Shown here one piece after another: positions 63,408-64,000 of a stretch of DNA of 64,000 bases (positions within the stretch are counted from its first letter, which is position 1; the number at the start of each line of letters is the position of its first letter). The notes below the pieces were generated by a model that was not told where the DNA came from, ran no database searches, and saw nothing but the letters and a program-made list of their open reading frames with translations. Origin of the DNA: Neisseria mucosa (GTDB lineage: Bacteria > Pseudomonadota > Gammaproteobacteria > Burkholderiales > Neisseriaceae); the NCBI RefSeq assembly GCF_013267835.1, contig NZ_CP053939.1:1922001-1986000 (forward strand), read 5' to 3'. The position numbers were made by a program, and so were the translations under genes.

Positions 63408-64000
63408 ATGAGTCAGAGAAGAGTAGTCATCACAGGTCTTGGCCAAGTATCACCGGTCGGCAACGACGTCGCCACCGCATGGAGCAATCTGCTCGCAGGC
63501 AAAAGCGGCATCGGACGGATTACCCGCTTTGACGCATCCGACATCAACAGCCAAATCGCCGGCGAAGTGCGCGATTTCGATATCGGCCAATACATCAGCG
63601 CTAAAGAAGCGCGCCGCATGGACGTGTTCATCCATTACGGTATCGCCGCCGCCCTGCAAGCCATCAATGATTCAGGCTTGGACGATTTGGAAACCCTCGA
63701 CAAAGACCGCGTCGGTGTCAACATCGGATCCGGTATCGGCGGCCTGCCGAGCATTGAAGCGACCGGCAAAGCCGTACTCGAAGGCGGCGCGCGCAAAATC
63801 AATCCTTTCTTTATTCCGGGCTCGTTGATCAACCTGATTTCCGGCCATGTTACCATCCTTAAAGGCTACCGCGGCCCGAGCTACGGCATGGTGTCTGCCT
63901 GTACGACCGGCGCGCACTCTATCGGCGACTCTGCACGACTGATTAAATACGGCGATGCGGATGTGATGATTGCCGGCGGTGCGGAAGGCGCGATCAGCAC
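63408..64000 (+). CDS. fabF: Beta-ketoacyl-ACP synthase II, 5' part
   Basis: FabF elongates acyl-ACP with malonyl-ACP. The ATG at 63408 begins MSQRRVVITGLGQVSPVGND. The visible 197 codons include the active-site region YGMVSACTTGAHSIGDSARL with the nucleophilic Cys, and MIAGGAEGAIS. The gene continues past the right edge of the window. It lies 162 bp after acpP, with a DUS near 63322 in the spacer. Confidence 0.96.
   Translation, partial: MSQRRVVITGLGQVSPVGNDVATAWSNLLAGKSGIGRITRFDASDINSQIAGEVRDFDIGQYISAKEARRMDVFIHYGIAAALQAINDSGLDDLETLDKDRVGVNIGSGIGGLPSIEATGKAVLEGGARKINPFFIPGSLINLISGHVTILKGYRGPSYGMVSACTTGAHSIGDSARLIKYGDADVMIAGGAEGAIS

Overview
The window is chromosomal DNA of a commensal-type Neisseria. 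The DNA uptake sequence (DUS) GCCGTCTGAA occurs dozens of times, very often as inverted pairs behind genes. It is usually in the AGGCCGTCTGAA form (AG-DUS dialect, known from N. subflava and N. flavescens-like commensals) rather than the ATGCCGTCTGAA form of meningococcus and gonococcus. A few GTCGTCTGAA variants also occur. Housekeeping proteins (Tex, RNase E, Mla, CtrABCD, FabI, Ppk) are clearly Neisseria-like. The species call (N. subflava/flavescens group) is an inference.

Positions 1-22.9 kb are a complete group-2-type (ABC exporter) capsule locus in a rearranged order. It holds kpsS (partial) and kpsC (region B, Kdo-linker synthesis), a Stealth-type sugar-phosphate transferase, rfbC-rfbA-rfbB-galE (region D), then a divergent AT-rich synthesis region, then ctrABCD (region C) and tex (region E). 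The synthesis region has a rightward operon: a carrier protein, a DltA-like D-alanine-activating enzyme, a 456-aa protein with a serine-hydrolase motif and a hexapeptide-repeat acyltransferase. Facing it are a 1222-aa GT2 + TagF-like + TPR polymerase candidate and a second Stealth protein. The set predicts a phosphodiester-containing capsule polymer (hexose-1-phosphate and possibly glycerol-phosphate) decorated in the cytoplasm by an acyl group, plausibly D-alanine. This is the most novel system in the window.

Positions 22.9-34.4 kb are housekeeping: a LysR regulator diverging from doxX and a nitroreductase gene, cysS, obgE, a TlpA-like thioredoxin/thioesterase cluster, and the mlaFEDCBA phospholipid-transport operon. 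Positions 34.4-36.0 kb are an AT-rich island with two orphan immunity-type genes (Imm35/YrhB-like and SUKH/SMI1-KNR4-like) and no toxin.

Positions 36-50 kb hold a secreted protein gene, an ArnT/PMT-like membrane glycosyltransferase, rpmE, a hexapeptide acetyltransferase, a Tat-exported copper-storage protein, a polar amino-acid ABC importer (binding protein, ATPase, two permeases), an MFS transporter, an L,D-transpeptidase-like protein, an SmpA-like lipoprotein, a metallo-hydrolase, a DUF4189 protein, gph and rluC. Positions 50-64 kb hold rne behind a leader of about 500 nt, an AT-rich orphan gene, mscL, fabI, ppk, an S9 peptidase, a fragment of a type III DNA methyltransferase (mod), a DUF389 membrane protein, a small nested-palindrome element, acpP and the start of fabF.

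No tRNA, rRNA, CRISPR array, intact insertion sequence or prophage was seen.
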